Shown one piece after another: positions 22,094 to 32,829 of a stretch of 64,000 nucleotides of DNA; position 1 is the first letter of the stretch, and every line of letters begins with the position of its first letter. Source of the DNA: Diphasiastrum complanatum (Eukaryota; Streptophyta; Lycopodiopsida; Lycopodiales; Lycopodiaceae); contig CM055108.1 of NCBI GenBank assembly GCA_029204225.1, positions 1,202,217-1,266,216 on the forward strand, given 5' to 3'. A program made the translations under genes and the position numbers. The notes beneath the pieces were generated by a model, which worked only from the letters and a program-made list of their open reading frames with translations, was not told the DNA's origin and did not search any database.

Positions 22094-22159
22094 ATCCTAT
22101 GTTAATTTGACTCCATTCATGTTGCTGTATTTTACTTGTGTTGTCCCACAGTTTGCATA

Positions 22160-22440
22160 TTAAGACAGGCAAAAAATGCGACAGTTGCAACAGTCTACAT
22201 TCTTACTCACTATTTATGACAGGCGAAAAATGTGACAATTGCACAACCTGCATATTTACAAGTAAACTTGAATAGGCGAAAAATGCAAAAAATGTGACAC
22301 TGCATTTTTGCATGCATTTTATGACAGGCGAAAAATAAAAACGTGACATTGCATTTTACATGCATTTTATGACAGGCGAAAAATGTGAAAAATGTGACAC
22401 TGTATTTTTACACACAATTTATGATAGGCGACACTTGCCT
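22160..22440. repeat. about 50-bp minisatellite (GACAGGCGAAAAATGTGAC units)
   Basis: Six copies of a GACAGGCGAAAAATGTGAC-like core occur at about 22164, 22217, 22272, 22324, 22372 and 22423, separated by TGCATTTT-rich spacers. Period is 48-57 bp with internal variation. It follows the end of the gypsy gag remnant. Confidence 0.85.
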
Positions 22441-23057
22441 TTAAAAAAAATGACACTTGCCTTTAAAAGGGTGCAGACTACATTTAGATAAGGACAAGGC
22501 CAAAGGCCAAAGGGTGTCACGATTTTCGCATTTACACCCATGTTATTTTCAAAGCCTGACGTCGCAACCTCTTCACGCTCATTCTATGCACTGTATGATC
22601 AGATTTGACAACAATAGTAGCCACCCACAATCTCCTACAGACGGCACAACCACTTGTTGTTCTTCCTGCAAACATAGCTTGATTTTTGTAATATGTGAGA
22701 CAGACATTGTAGATGCTTTTATTCCTTCTTTCAGACAAATTGTCAGTTATAGGTTCATAACCTTTACAGATTGTAGTTAGCTTTGTGAGTACGTGGTTTC
22801 GCCTGCTATTGTCTTATGCTCACTTGCATTATTTACTTGTATATTTTGTTATACTTAATCTGATTACAGCTCTGTTTGTTTCTGCGTTCAGATTTGTGTC
22901 AATACCGCAATGTTATTCTATGTTCTGTCTGGCCATCTAATTGATTTGTCTGGTTGTCTGCTCATCGCTTCCGCTACCACCATGCATTAAAAGCTTAAAA
23001 ATTATCAGGAGTGCACGCATCGAGAGAAAATCGAACCCAATTATTTTTTCTCTGACG
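22441..23057. other. probable decayed copia LTR upstream of a primer-binding site
   Basis: Its position just before a tRNA-Met-type primer-binding site and a copia gag implies that the right part of this stretch is an LTR. I cannot fix its left end and see no second copy. Confidence 0.35.
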
Positions 23058-23070
23058 TGGTATCAAAGAG
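23058..23070 (+). other. primer-binding site, tRNA-Met type (TGGTATCAAAGAG)
   Basis: One or two mismatches from the copia consensus TGGTATCAGAGC, about 230 bp upstream of a copia gag ATG. Confidence 0.65.
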
Positions 23071-23290
23071 ATAGGTTAATATTCTCTTATTATTTGGAGC
23101 TTTAATATCAAAAACTATCTTATTTCTCAAGCAGTTTTATTCCGGAGCTATTTCTATAGCTCGATAAGCTTCCCAAAAAACTGATTCTACTAGTCGATAG
23201 GATAATTATTTTCTCATTATGTAATCTAGCATCAGATTTTCATACTTAAGTCATTGATAGTTACTCCTATCACCTAAAATAATCTTCCAC

Positions 23291-23715
23291 ATGGATTCCC
23301 AAGGGAAATCCAGTCCTATCATGGACAAGCTTGATGGAACCAATTACCATCTGTGGAAATTTAAGACGAGAACCATGCTAATGGCTAAGGAGTTGTATAA
23401 CGTTGTTACAGGTGCAGAGGGAATACCCAAAGCTGACGATGCAGCAATCTCTCTAGATGGAAGCTGAAGGATGGCAAAGCATTTGCGCTGATTTTCCTCA
23501 ACATTTTGGATACTCAGATCAGCCATGTGTCTGAAGCTCAGACATACAAGGAAGTCTGGGACATCTTGAGCACATTATACGAAGTGTGAGATATAGCTTC
23601 CAAGCTACATTTCAGGAAGAAATTTTACTCCCTCAAGATGGCAAATGGTGATTCCCTGCAGAATCACATCAACCAATTCAAGAACCTACTAAAGCAAATG
23701 GCTGCGGTCAGATCT
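23291..23715 (+). pseudogene. copia gag N-terminal fragment
   Basis: From the ATG at 23291 the reading gives MDSQGKSSPIMDKLDGTNYH and LWKFKTRTMLMAKELYNVV. After a frameshift near 23460 it continues WKLKDGKAFALIFLNI, VSEAQTYKEVWDILSTLYEV, a stop, and FRKKFYSLKM, INQFKNLLKQM. These are copia gag (DUF4219/UBN2-type) motifs. The frame ends abruptly at about 23715 with no zinc knuckle. This family differs from the MATNG-type gags elsewhere in the window. Confidence 0.8.
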
Positions 23716-23861
23716 GTCATAGACTTTTCATGTTTTTTACTGAATTCACATTTTTATCCTTCTTAGTTTTCTTTTTCTCTCTAAGAGCTGGTATATTTTT
23801 TCTACTTCTTGTTGCATGCATAGTCAAGAAGTGAATTCGAGACATTTCTTGGGGGTTGATC

Positions 23862-23955
23862 CATATTGACCTCTTCGTCTAGCTCGCCCTGCAAAAAGGC
23901 TGTCTTTTTGTCCACAATGTGGATTCTGAGGTCATAAGCTGCTGCATATGCAAAT
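23862..23955 (-). pseudogene. copia reverse transcriptase scrap
   Basis: The minus strand reads AYAAAYDLRIHIVDKKTAFL then QGELDEEVNMDQPP, the classic copia RT block (l.q.DvktAFL.G.l.eevym.QP). The Asp is kept (VDKKTAF). Only about 30 residues survive. Confidence 0.85.
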
Positions 23956-24566
23956 AACAGATGTAGGGACGAAAGTTTGATGACAGGAGAAAGGTTTCAA
24001 AGTAGCAATACCATATCTCTGAGAAAATCTCTTTCCTACCAGTCTTGCCTTTTGCCCCAATTGTTGATATGTAGAAACTGAAATTATCGTGCCCTCCGGG
24101 ATAGGTAGTGGAGTATAATGTTGAAAATAAATTTTAGTGACTTGTCTTATCATAGCAGCACATAATTCTTGGTTGGAATTGGTTTCTACATCCAAGAGTC
24201 ATTGGAGCTGACTCAGTTGGTTGTCTTTTTAAGTTGCCTCTAATTGATGAATTTTCACTGAAACCAAAATGTGGACCTGATCTCAATTTTAACAAAACTC
24301 GCCCTAGTGGCAAGTCTATTCTAGAAGGCTGGAGGACTGACAAGTTCTGTGTGAGGTTCTCTGACTCAATTAATGTGGTTTTTTGGCACATGATCTATGC
24401 TCTATAGTGAACAGAGATCTGATCTAGTGACTGAACTTGCAAGCAAATTATACTGAATCTATAAGAAGAATTAAAATGGAAACAATAAGAAATAAAATAC
24501 ACGACATTGGAACAAATGACAAAAGGACTGGTACATGCATGCAGATAAATAGAACAACATACGTGA
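23956..24566. other. unassigned sequence between copia and gypsy scraps
   Basis: Minus-strand frames of 75-87 residues are present, none recognisable. It could be the 3' region of the gypsy element whose integrase ends at 24567, but no polypurine tract or LTR is evident. Confidence 0.35.
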
Positions 24567-25150
24567 TCAGTACATTTCAAGACAAAAGAAGTGCTCATGA
24601 TACTGCCTAAGTCGACTCCCATTCACTACAGAATCTAAGGCGATGCCTTCTAGTGTTTGAAGACAGGCATATCCTGAAGAAAAGATATGATCAATAATAT
24701 ATGGCCCTTGCCCTGTGAATTTCAACTTTCCTTTATGTTCCTTAGCTTGGTAGAGGAGGACCTTATCCCCCACCTTAATCTCCTTGAGCTAAATTTTACG
24801 ATCATGCCAATACGCTTGTGAGCGCTTCTTTTGCACAGACCCTTTCAAGATGGAATAGGCAATTGGCTAAGATTTGTTCGGAATCTAATTGCAGATCATA
24901 GGCCGTGTAAGGATGAGACTTAAAACTCAATTAGCATGATTGCTTCTTGACCATAAGTCAACTGAAAAGGTGTAGATCCGATAGATTTATTAGAAGTTGT
25001 GCGATATGACCAAAGTGCAACATGTAACTTCAGTTCCCAATCAAATCTATTGGCCTCTACCATCTTAGTGAGGATTTCACATAAGATCTTATTAGTTGAC
25101 TCAGCTTGGCCATTACATCGAGGGTAATAAGAGGTACTTTTCCTATGTAC
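24567..25150 (-). pseudogene. Ty3-gypsy integrase C-terminal fragment
   Basis: The minus strand reads HRKSTSYYPRCNGQAESTNK, TKMVEANRFDWELKLHVALW, YRTTSNKSIGSTPFQLTYG, then further on MGDKVLLYQAKEHKGKLKFT, GQGPYIIDHIF and GSRLRQYHEHF. These are the end of the integrase core (Y.Pq.nGq.E..n, W...l..a..aYn....st..sPf.l.yG) and the C-terminal GPY/F module. A stop and frame change separate the blocks. The catalytic N-terminal part is lost where a (+) LTR copy begins at 25150. Confidence 0.87.
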
Positions 25151-26096
25151 CACTAGGAAGGTGGATAGTAAGTGTTCGATTACTATCTCTTAAATAAATT
25201 AGAGTGAGCCACCTTCTTATGGTGAACTCTAGTGGAAGAGCTAATTCCACTGAGAATTTTTAAATTAGTGGAATTGCCACTTGGGCTCCACATGGACAGC
25301 CTTCTTGTTTATTTAAGAGCCTCCCTCTCTTGTGAGGGAGCTTTACTTGTATTTGTCATTACTCTTGTCGAATAAAGAAGATCTTTCACAAGTTATTGGA
25401 AATCTTTGAGCTCTTTGTTCACGGCTATTTTCTTGAGTGAATCTCCTATGAACATGCTTTGCATTCTCTTGGTTGTACATGTGGAATAGAGTAAATTGCA
25501 TGTTGTCTTTCTTTATGCAATGTGGATTGTAGTTGTGGATTAGTTTCTTGTTCTTGCTTAAGTAGTTTCCATCATCCAGGTAAACTAGATAGGCTGGAAT
25601 TGTGATTCAAATCTTGCAAATCTTTTAACAATCTAGTTCTTGATTTCCTTGGGTTATCCAAGAATCAAGAGATGGGTGTTTCTTGATTCTTGGATTGCTA
25701 GTATGCTGTTAGGTAGCTAGTTTCTTGTTTCTTGTTCTTGATTTGTAGATTAATCTATGTGGTTTATTGTTTCTTGAATAACTAGAGTCAATTAGTAGCA
25801 AGAATCATTGTTTGTTCACTTTGTTGGAACGCTGATATGTTTGTGAACAAGTGTTGGTTGCATGTGAATGTGTATGCATGTAGTTGGAGTGAACGAATCT
25901 AAATCATCCCATTGACAGGGAAACATGTCTAAGCAAATGCTAAATCTTTTTGCCTAAAACAGTTCCAACTAAGAAGATTGATCTTAACGAACCGGCTTCC
26001 TAGAATGGGCAAAAATACCCAGGTTCCAAAGTTCAAGGAACAAAGAAGAATGTTAAACAACCATGTTCACATATTCGCTCTAGAAATTTGTGAACA
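25150..26096 (+). mobile_element. LTR of the tRNA-Asp-primed family, copy 2 (5'-truncated)
   Basis: Homologous to 13893-15081 from about the AGTGAGCCACCTT block onward, through TATTTAAGAGCCTCCCTC, repeated TTCTTGATTCTTGGATT and a final TGTGAACA at 26096. The first 250 bp or so of the LTR are missing at the junction with the gypsy integrase scrap. The primer-binding site is not recognisable after it. Confidence 0.75.
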
Positions 26097-27585
26097 AATA
26101 TTGATGCTCCAATCGCATTGAGGATTCGATTTGCAAATGATAATCATAGCTCTTTGATTTTGCTTTCGTCATGTTTGGGCAAATTTTGACTAGGAATTGG
26201 TTCAGCCAAAATGCCTTAGAGAGGGAAGAACCTACACTGTCCTTACGCGAATGATCAAAATTTGAGCGCTTCTAATTCTAGGGCCCCACTGATTACCCCG
26301 TACTCCTGGGTCAATGAAAGTTTTCTAGGCTCTTAGAGATATGACCAGCGGGAGATCATCTTCATCATAGTACTCACACAAATCCAAGGGCGGCTAGTGT
26401 ACTATTGATATGTAGTGAATAGACAGCCTGTGCTACCCAACGATGATGTTCTTATAAGTAAATAGTGGTTAGAATGAGAAATCTATGCGTGTTTATCTCT
26501 ATGGCAATGTCTCCTATACGAACCTCTCGAGTTGTGGTGTCAAATGCTATGACATCTATATTGGCGGGCCCTAAAACATGTAAGACCAAACAGAATCTGC
26601 ATGGACCATAATGTACTCCATTCATGATGTAATTTTGCGTGTTCACCTATGGCTGTCGAGATCGTTTGTTGGCTTCAAGTGTAGGGGCTAGCTCTTCTGA
26701 AGTTTGGGCAATGCATCTGAGAATTGCAGTTAGATCATCATCAATAGGACCTGTAGAGGGAGGCCGACGGGGTATCAATAATTCAATATAACAAATGGTT
26801 GTTAAGGCTACATATACCCAGTTTAGATTGGCTGCTAACTCATATGCGCTTAAGGTGCTTTCATATGCTCTATGTTTGACTCAAAATAATCAATCTCCTA
26901 GAATGAGAAAACGCTGGACGTAAGGGCTATGAAAGTGGTAACAAGCCACTCCTTGTCATACTACCTGATAGAAGTCTCTTGGGAGGGGTAAGTCACTTAG
27001 TACGTACTTGTCATGGGAAGTCTATTGAGGTTAACAGTTGCTCAATTGGTTGTAATGGTAAGGTCCATGTGGTTATTGATATCCATTGTTGATTTTAAAT
27101 CTTGATATTAATGTGGCCCTTACTTGAAATCCCTCGTTATCGACCTCAAGTGCTAAGTCTCCAGTTCGAAGGCCATGTTCCATGGTATCGAGTCCTATGA
27201 TGGTCACATAGAGTCTAGTGAAGCGAAGTATGGAACATTATTGTCATGGTCGACGCTCATCTATCATGCCTTGATTTTTAGGCCCTTTACATCATTGTAT
27301 GATGTTATGTAGTGGCACTGTTCTTGGGGTACTAGTAGTAAAGAGTCTTACTCAGCATGGGTGGATATTTTAAGTTTCTCAACAACTCTAGAAGGTGTGG
27401 GTCTTGTCCTAAATCAAGTCTCATATTTGTCATAGATTTTATAATACTTAGCTATTGAACTTTTAGAACATTCCACTCTCTCCTATTCGCTCCTCTCTGC
27501 ACTGATATCTTAAAGTTTTATGTGTATGCCCCTTGATCTCTTATATGCTTGACTAGTAACGGCCCCCATTAATGAAACTTCTTTT
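26097..27585. other. 1.5 kb with no recognised feature
   Basis: Only short open frames. The 64-residue minus-strand frame at 26452-26646 has no motif I know. No minisatellite leader follows this LTR copy, unlike the other two. Confidence 0.35.
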
Positions 27586-27659
27586 ATGAAGGGTGTATGT
27601 GCTATTTTCTTATGGAGTAGGTGTGGTCTTGATCATAACTTGTCATTGTTGGTCCTTTA

Positions 27660-27830
27660 TTTCTACGGTCTTCCCACCACGGTGGGAGATTCGGAATTCT
27701 CTACGGTCCGTCTGTGGTCCTCTGTGGTCCCTAATGCGGTCGCTTTGGTCCTCTGCGGTCCTCCCGCCTCGGCGGTAGGTTTTGAGTTTTACTGTTCTCT
27801 GTGGTCCCTTGCGGTCCTCTGAGGTATGTG
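27660..27830 (+). repeat. 11-bp CCTCTGCGGTC minisatellite with two palindromes, left array
   Basis: Short units of GGTCCTCTGYGGTCC type surround two imperfect palindromes, TTCCCACC-AC-GGTGGGAG at about 27671-27690 and CTCCCGCC-TC-GGCGGTAG at about 27760-27780. The same units and palindromes recur at 31409-32210 in direct orientation. Confidence 0.8.
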
Positions 27831-28137
27831 AACAAAAATTCAATAATTTAGCAGCATGTGAACTTTGTTTGAATTGGGTATGACATGATTGTGTACTATA
27901 AAACTCATGCATATACAAAATATTATAAAACTTCTAACAAACATATCATAGTAGAAAAACTTTTCAAATCAATTAAAATGTATCAAACATTCATATAAAA
28001 TGACACATTAATAGTAAATCCTTATTCAAATTGTATTCCTTTGTTATATTGTCAGCATTAGCGATAACAATCCCTACCGCTTGAGGTATGAAGCAATTAA
28101 TTTGCCTTTACTATTTAGGCATAACAACCAATAAAGA

Positions 28138-28539
28138 CTATAATGTCTCTACATTTACATCAATATCACCCTCATCATACTCCTCAGACCCAGAACTTGA
28201 ATCTTCAGATGAATTTGTATTTGAAGGTGATTCCAAACGGCCTTGATGCGCTACAAAGGTTTGTGTGATATCTATATTTTTTGGAATATCGATAGTCACA
28301 ATAGTGCGACCGATGCTGTTCATGAGCTCTGCCACACAATATGACATTCTATATAAGCACACAGACCAGCTTGGAGCAGAAAAGGATTCAATAGTGCTGC
28401 TAACACCTCGCCAATGTTTTGCTTTCTTTTTGTGATCTGGCTTACATGACACAAATTGTTTTGCCGATTTTCCACTATCTCTAAAACACAACCTCAAGAG
28501 TTTAAATTTGCTTTGCACGCACTCGTTGACATCATTCAC
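28138..28539 (-). pseudogene. unrecognised protein, 3' part with acidic Ser/Glu tail
   Basis: 133 residues starting MNDVNECVQSKFKLLRL, with a basic patch (CKPDHKKKAKHWRG), a region around SAPSWSVCLYRMSYCVAELM and an acidic tail (NTNSSEDSSSGSEEYDEGD). The same frame extends upstream past two stops (LRAGNSIERE, stop, YNNSKPAACIDCSLQC, stop), so the ATG is probably internal and the frame part of a longer broken gene with 28671-29989. It is not a copia, gypsy, LINE or CACTA protein that I can recognise. Confidence 0.45.
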
Positions 28540-28670
28540 TCAACATTGTAAAGAACAATCTATACAGGCTGCAGGTTTGGAATTGTTGTATTATTCTCTT
28601 TCAATGGAGTTGCCAGCTCGTAGTAACCTTAAAAAACAGAACAACGTACATCATGCATTGCTTTGATGCT

Positions 28671-28890
28671 TTATTTGATACCCTCTTTCCTGTTGTAATC
28701 CAAAAAGAGAACAATCACACAAACTTTGTGTTGTGGCATGAGAGTTGTCAAACAATGTCGGACAATTGACAAAATGTAATTGAAGTCTAAAGACTCCAAG
28801 TTATCAAATATATACAATGTGGGACACTCCCATAGCGAAGAAGTAAGTGTCATGAAACTTGATTCTTCAGCTCCACAACAGATGGCCTCC
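28671..28890 (-). pseudogene. unrecognised protein, middle part (frame-shifted)
   Basis: Reads NTSKNEEAICCGAEESSFMT, LTSSLWECPTLYIFDNLESL, DFNYILSIVRH and HKVCVIVLFLDYNRKEGIK before a stop. It begins within a few bases of the end of the upstream frame at 28907 but in a shifted frame, which suggests one gene broken by an indel or split by an intron. No known family is recognised. Confidence 0.4.
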
Positions 28891-28906
28891 TCATTTTTTG
28901 AAGTAT

Positions 28907-29989
28907 TTACTTTGCAGAAGAACCTCTATTCCCAGTTACATGCTCAGTATTGTGGGCGACAAGATATTTTTGTTTAATATTTTCTGCAGATTCTCTCAAG
29001 GGTTTAGGTATAACACCAATCAATTTTGAAGTTATACCTTTGCCTTTTCCATAGTGTGCTCCAACCCAATTCTGACAAAAAATTGGGTCGATGATTTTTG
29101 AGAGTTGTTTTATGCTCTCTTTATTGTAGTCCACATCTGAAGGCACGTCTTCTTCTGTAGTAAGCAGATACTGTACAACACTCAGTGCAGCCATCTTACG
29201 AACCATAAGAAGAACTCCGTCATCAATGTGTTTTTCTCTGTTTTTTCTTCTAAAATACAATTATCCATTTACAAGCTTCTTTAGGATATGATTGCACATG
29301 GCATCCGACATATACCTCAAACATCTGAACAACCGAATAGATATCGGTTTGTTTTTTGTCTTCCTCGATTCCAATGCAGATTCGTCGTAGCAAATTTGAT
29401 CATTTACATACAATTTCATGACTTGCATATAATTACTGAATGTTTTGTCTGAATGAAAGATAATTATTGTGTACTCCTCAAATTTTGCATACAAAGATGT
29501 AATTGTGTGTTGTCTTGACAAAGATTCAACATTACTACTACCAAGGACACCACACAAACCGAGATCAAATGCTCTCATCTGTTGCAGTTGCTCAGGATTG
29601 AGCTTCACTCCTTTAACAAATCGTGGTCGATTCAATGAGATCCATACATCACGTGCATGCTCCATGATTTCTGGCAGACTACTCTTTTTTCTTTTCTCTT
29701 CCGGTTCGTGATTGAGTCGATCCGATTCAAGAATGTAACGAGATGCATTCTTATATATAAATATCTTGGCATGCACAAACCTAAAAGTGACATCAAATAT
29801 CCGAGGATGTATCCTATTTTGATTGAATGCAACCTTTGCCAATTCATTACATGGATAGCAAAAATGTTGATCGTCGATAGGCTCAAAAAATACAATACGA
29901 CAAATAGCGATATTTACACAATTCATCCAATCTGGATCCAGGATTGAGATCCACTTCTTTTGGGTAAGTGTCTGTGTAGACCTGCTCAT
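28907..29989 (-). pseudogene. unrecognised protein, 5' part, one in-frame stop
   Basis: From the ATG at 29989 (MSRSTQTLTQKKWISILDPD) the frame runs 242 codons to TAA at 29261-29263, then continues in the same frame for 117 codons (LYFRRKNREKHIDDGVLLMV onward) to 28907. The interruption is therefore a single stop. Features include a short Cys pair (HFCYPC), a basic stretch (EPEEKRKKSS) and mixed hydrophobic/charged composition typical of a folded protein. An ATG at 30112 would add 41 residues partly derived from the GA/CT repeat, so 29989 is preferred. It is flanked by minisatellites rather than LTRs. Origin unknown. Confidence 0.5.
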
Positions 29990-30079
29990 TCTCTTCTCTG
30001 TCAACACACATTTGGGTAGGAGGGAAGGGGTTCTACTTATACCATTTTTTATGGATAGATGCATACGGTACTTATGAGA

Positions 30080-30194
30080 GATAGAGGGAGAGAGAGGAAC
30101 TGTTAGAACCATGAGTGAGAGAGAGGAACCGTGAGAACCGTTGAGAGAGAGGAACCATGAGAACCGTGAGTGAGAGAGGAACTGTGAGAACCGT

Positions 30195-30264
<70 letters not shown>

Positions 30265-30302
30265 ATCGTGAGAATCATGATCAAGAGAGAGGGAGAGCAT
30301 CT

Positions 30303-30333
<31 letters not shown>

Positions 30334-30530
30334 CATCGTGAGAATCATGAGTGAGAGAGAGAGAGGAACCGTGAGAACCATGAATGAGAGAGAGGAACCA
30401 TGAATGAGAGAGAGGGAGAGCATCCGAGAGAGAGAGATAGCATCATGAGAACCGTGAGCGAGAGAGAGGGAGAACCGTGAGTGAGAGAGAGGAACCATGA
30501 GAACCATGAGAATGGTTGTTAAAGCATTGT
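30080..30530 (+). repeat. GA-rich tract with GAGAACCGTGAG minisatellite
   Basis: Long (GA)n runs (the longest at about 30195-30263) interspersed with GGAACCGTGAGAACCGTGAG units. Long open frames on both strands here are purely repeat-driven (Ser-Leu or Arg-Glu repeats). Confidence 0.95.
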
Positions 30531-30537
30531 TGAACGA

Positions 30538-30580
30538 TTGTTCATCTCTCTCAACGTTTCTCACGGTTCGCTCTCTTTTG

Positions 30581-30650
<70 letters not shown>

Positions 30651-31071
30651 CACATTATCTACTCATTGCACGAAGCACATTGCTTGAAGAAGCAATCTGA
30701 ACAATCCGTGAAGATTATGCACCTGGATGAGTCCACAGATCGCCCATCGATCAGATCAGATTAATGAATAACAAGCAGGATGGCTGGACCGCTCTCTGTC
30801 TCACTCTCAGATTCTGCTGGATTGCTCTATCTCTCTCTCCCTCTCTCTCTTGCTCGCTTGATCTAGGGAGCTCTCTCTCTCTCACTCGGCTGCTCTCTCT
30901 CTCTCTCACTCATGGTTTTGCGGCGTAAATGATCTCACTCACGGTTCTCAAGGTCCATGTGTGGCCTTAATGCTTTGAGACTTGGAATCGTTACCAACCG
31001 CATGCTGGCCCTTTGCGGTGCGGTTGCGGTTTAGTTGAAATGAGAATTAGTGAAATGCGGTCTGAATGAAG

Positions 31072-31102
<31 letters not shown>

Positions 31103-31164
31103 ACTTGGATGCTCGCTCTATCTCATGGTCCCTATGCAGCCTAAATGCTCTAGGTTAACTGCAT

Positions 31165-31228
<64 letters not shown>

Positions 31229-31240
31229 CCTATGCGGTTT
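30538..31240 (+). repeat. CT-rich tracts, inverted relative to the preceding GA block
   Basis: (CT)n runs at about 30582-30648, 31076-31101 and 31166-31222, with TCTCACGGTT words that are the reverse complement of the AACCGTGAGA words at 30100-30530. Together with the GA block they make a large imperfect purine/pyrimidine inverted repeat. Confidence 0.9.
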
Positions 31241-31408
31241 TATAAGTTTCAGCCTTATTGTTAGTTGACACAACTTTGACTCTACGATTTGGAAGGTTGC
31301 ACACTAGATCATCGGCCGCCACCTAGATCGGCTGCCATTGCCCATCAACAACAGAACACCCTTTACTAGTATATATATAAGATATATATTCAAATATAGA
31401 TCCTCAAA

Positions 31409-31630
31409 ACCTCTCACCGTGGCAGGAGGTTTTGATTTTTTTTATCGTATCTGTATATATTTGTATATATATAGTTATATAGACATACTTATATATATGT
31501 GAACTTAGAACCTCCCACCGGGGTGAGAGGTTCTGATTTAGTTATTTTGAATTCAGCTGAAGGAAAATTAGGAACTCAGAAAATTGAAGATGGGGAACTC
31601 AGAACCTCCCACCACGGCGGGAGATTCTGA
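31409..31630 (+). repeat. three palindromic CCTCCCACC..GGCGGGAGG elements
   Basis: Imperfect palindromes at 31409-31430, 31511-31530 and 31604-31625, each followed by TTCTGA or TTTTGA. They match the two at 27671 and 27760. The conserved arms and variable spacing suggest repeated hairpins rather than chance. Confidence 0.75.
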
Positions 31631-31749
31631 AATTGTTTTCATGTAAAAAAATCAATCTCATCAAAATGGTCTTCAGTATAAATTTAAAACTTATGTCTGT
31701 TCAAAATTGAATGAAGAATACCATTGATTTAGAATTTTTCTCTATGACC

Positions 31750-32210
31750 TTTTTGGTACTCTGCGATCCCTGATGTGGTCTCTTTGTGGTCTTCTACAGT
31801 CCTCTATGGTCTCTCTGCATTCCTCTGCGGTCCATCTGCGACCTCTACAGTCCCTCTGCGACCTATGTGGTCTTCAACGACCCTGTGCGACCTCTGCGAC
31901 CCTCTATGGTTTTCTACGGCTTCCACCTGGATTCTGTGCTTTCGGTCTACAAAGAAGCACCGGCTGAGTCATCTCACCAGGCCTCTGTGACCTCTGCAGT
32001 CCTCTATGACCTCTGCGGTCTTCTGCTATCCTCTGTGACCTTTGCGGTCCTCTGCGACCCTCTATGACACAGTACGGTCCACCCGGTGAGCAGGTGGTCC
32101 CTCTTCGGTCCTTTGAGGTCCCTCTTTGGTCCCTCTGCGGTCCCTAATGTGGTCCCTCTACTGTCCTCTGCGGTCCCTAATGCGGTCCCTCCGCAGTCAG
32201 GTTATAGTGC
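31750..32210 (+). repeat. 11-bp CCTCTGCGGTC minisatellite, right array
   Basis: Dozens of variants of CCTCTGCGGTC / CCTCTGTGACC in tandem, mostly 11-bp spaced with some 22-bp higher-order spacing. Open frames of 64-93 residues on this strand are artefacts of the repeat. Confidence 0.9.
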
Positions 32211-32284
32211 CAATCACAAAGCTTAATTAAGATCAGTCACTCTTGTGGACATTCCCCACACGTGTGAATTCTGGAAATTTTGTC

Positions 32285-32297
32285 ATGGTATGAGAGC
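32285..32297 (+). other. primer-binding site, tRNA-Met type (TGGTATGAGAGCC)
   Basis: One mismatch from TGGTATCAGAGCC, about 545 bp before a copia gag start. The preceding 70 bp (with CACACGTGTG) are probably the end of its LTR; the rest of the LTR is missing or replaced by the minisatellite. Confidence 0.7.
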
Positions 32298-32829
32298 CAC
32301 ATTAAGCTTTGCATGATAACAGCTCTGATTGTACAAGAAACTGAGAGCTAAATCAAGCAAAAAAGCAGTTTTGCACTTTTTCTAACATTTCTCTAAGTGT
32401 ATTTGGATCAAATCAGACTTGAACTGAATTTTTAGACCTGAATTGAGGTAGTACAGAATTCTGGAATGCCGCACGTGTGAAAATCAGAGTTTTTCAGTCC
32501 CTTTGTTCTCCTTGCTTATAGATCCAAAGATAGCAGTGTTATAGCTTGATGGAAAGCATTTGATCTATACTTTCCATAGAAATTAAAATCAAATCAATTT
32601 GATGTGCCTAGCAAGAGTTATAAGCTCTTAAAGAGGATAGGGATAGGTCCAAAATCTGAGTGACAACATTTTGATACTTGAGATTCATCTCAAATATAGT
32701 TGCAAGTGTTTCACATAGGAAGGTAGTTCAACCTTGAAAATACCTATAGTGAAGAGAGCAGCAACTCTAAGTCTGATAGGAACAAGCTCAAACATATCTC
32801 AATCCAATAACTAAGAAGTCTTCATTACA

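Noticed and set aside
26452-26646. 64-residue minus-strand frame, possible small gene
   Set aside because: No motif, no neighbour context and no second copy; too little to call a gene.
27586-27918. Three overlapping frames in the 11-bp minisatellite
   Set aside because: Repeat-driven and open in several frames on both strands.
30072-30700. Long open frames (up to 182 residues) across GA/CT tracts on both strands
   Set aside because: Pure dinucleotide repeats are open in every frame and give Ser-Leu or Arg-Glu repeats; no protein evidence.
31773-32067. Three overlapping Trp/Ser/Leu-rich frames
   Set aside because: By-products of the CCTCTGCGGTC array.
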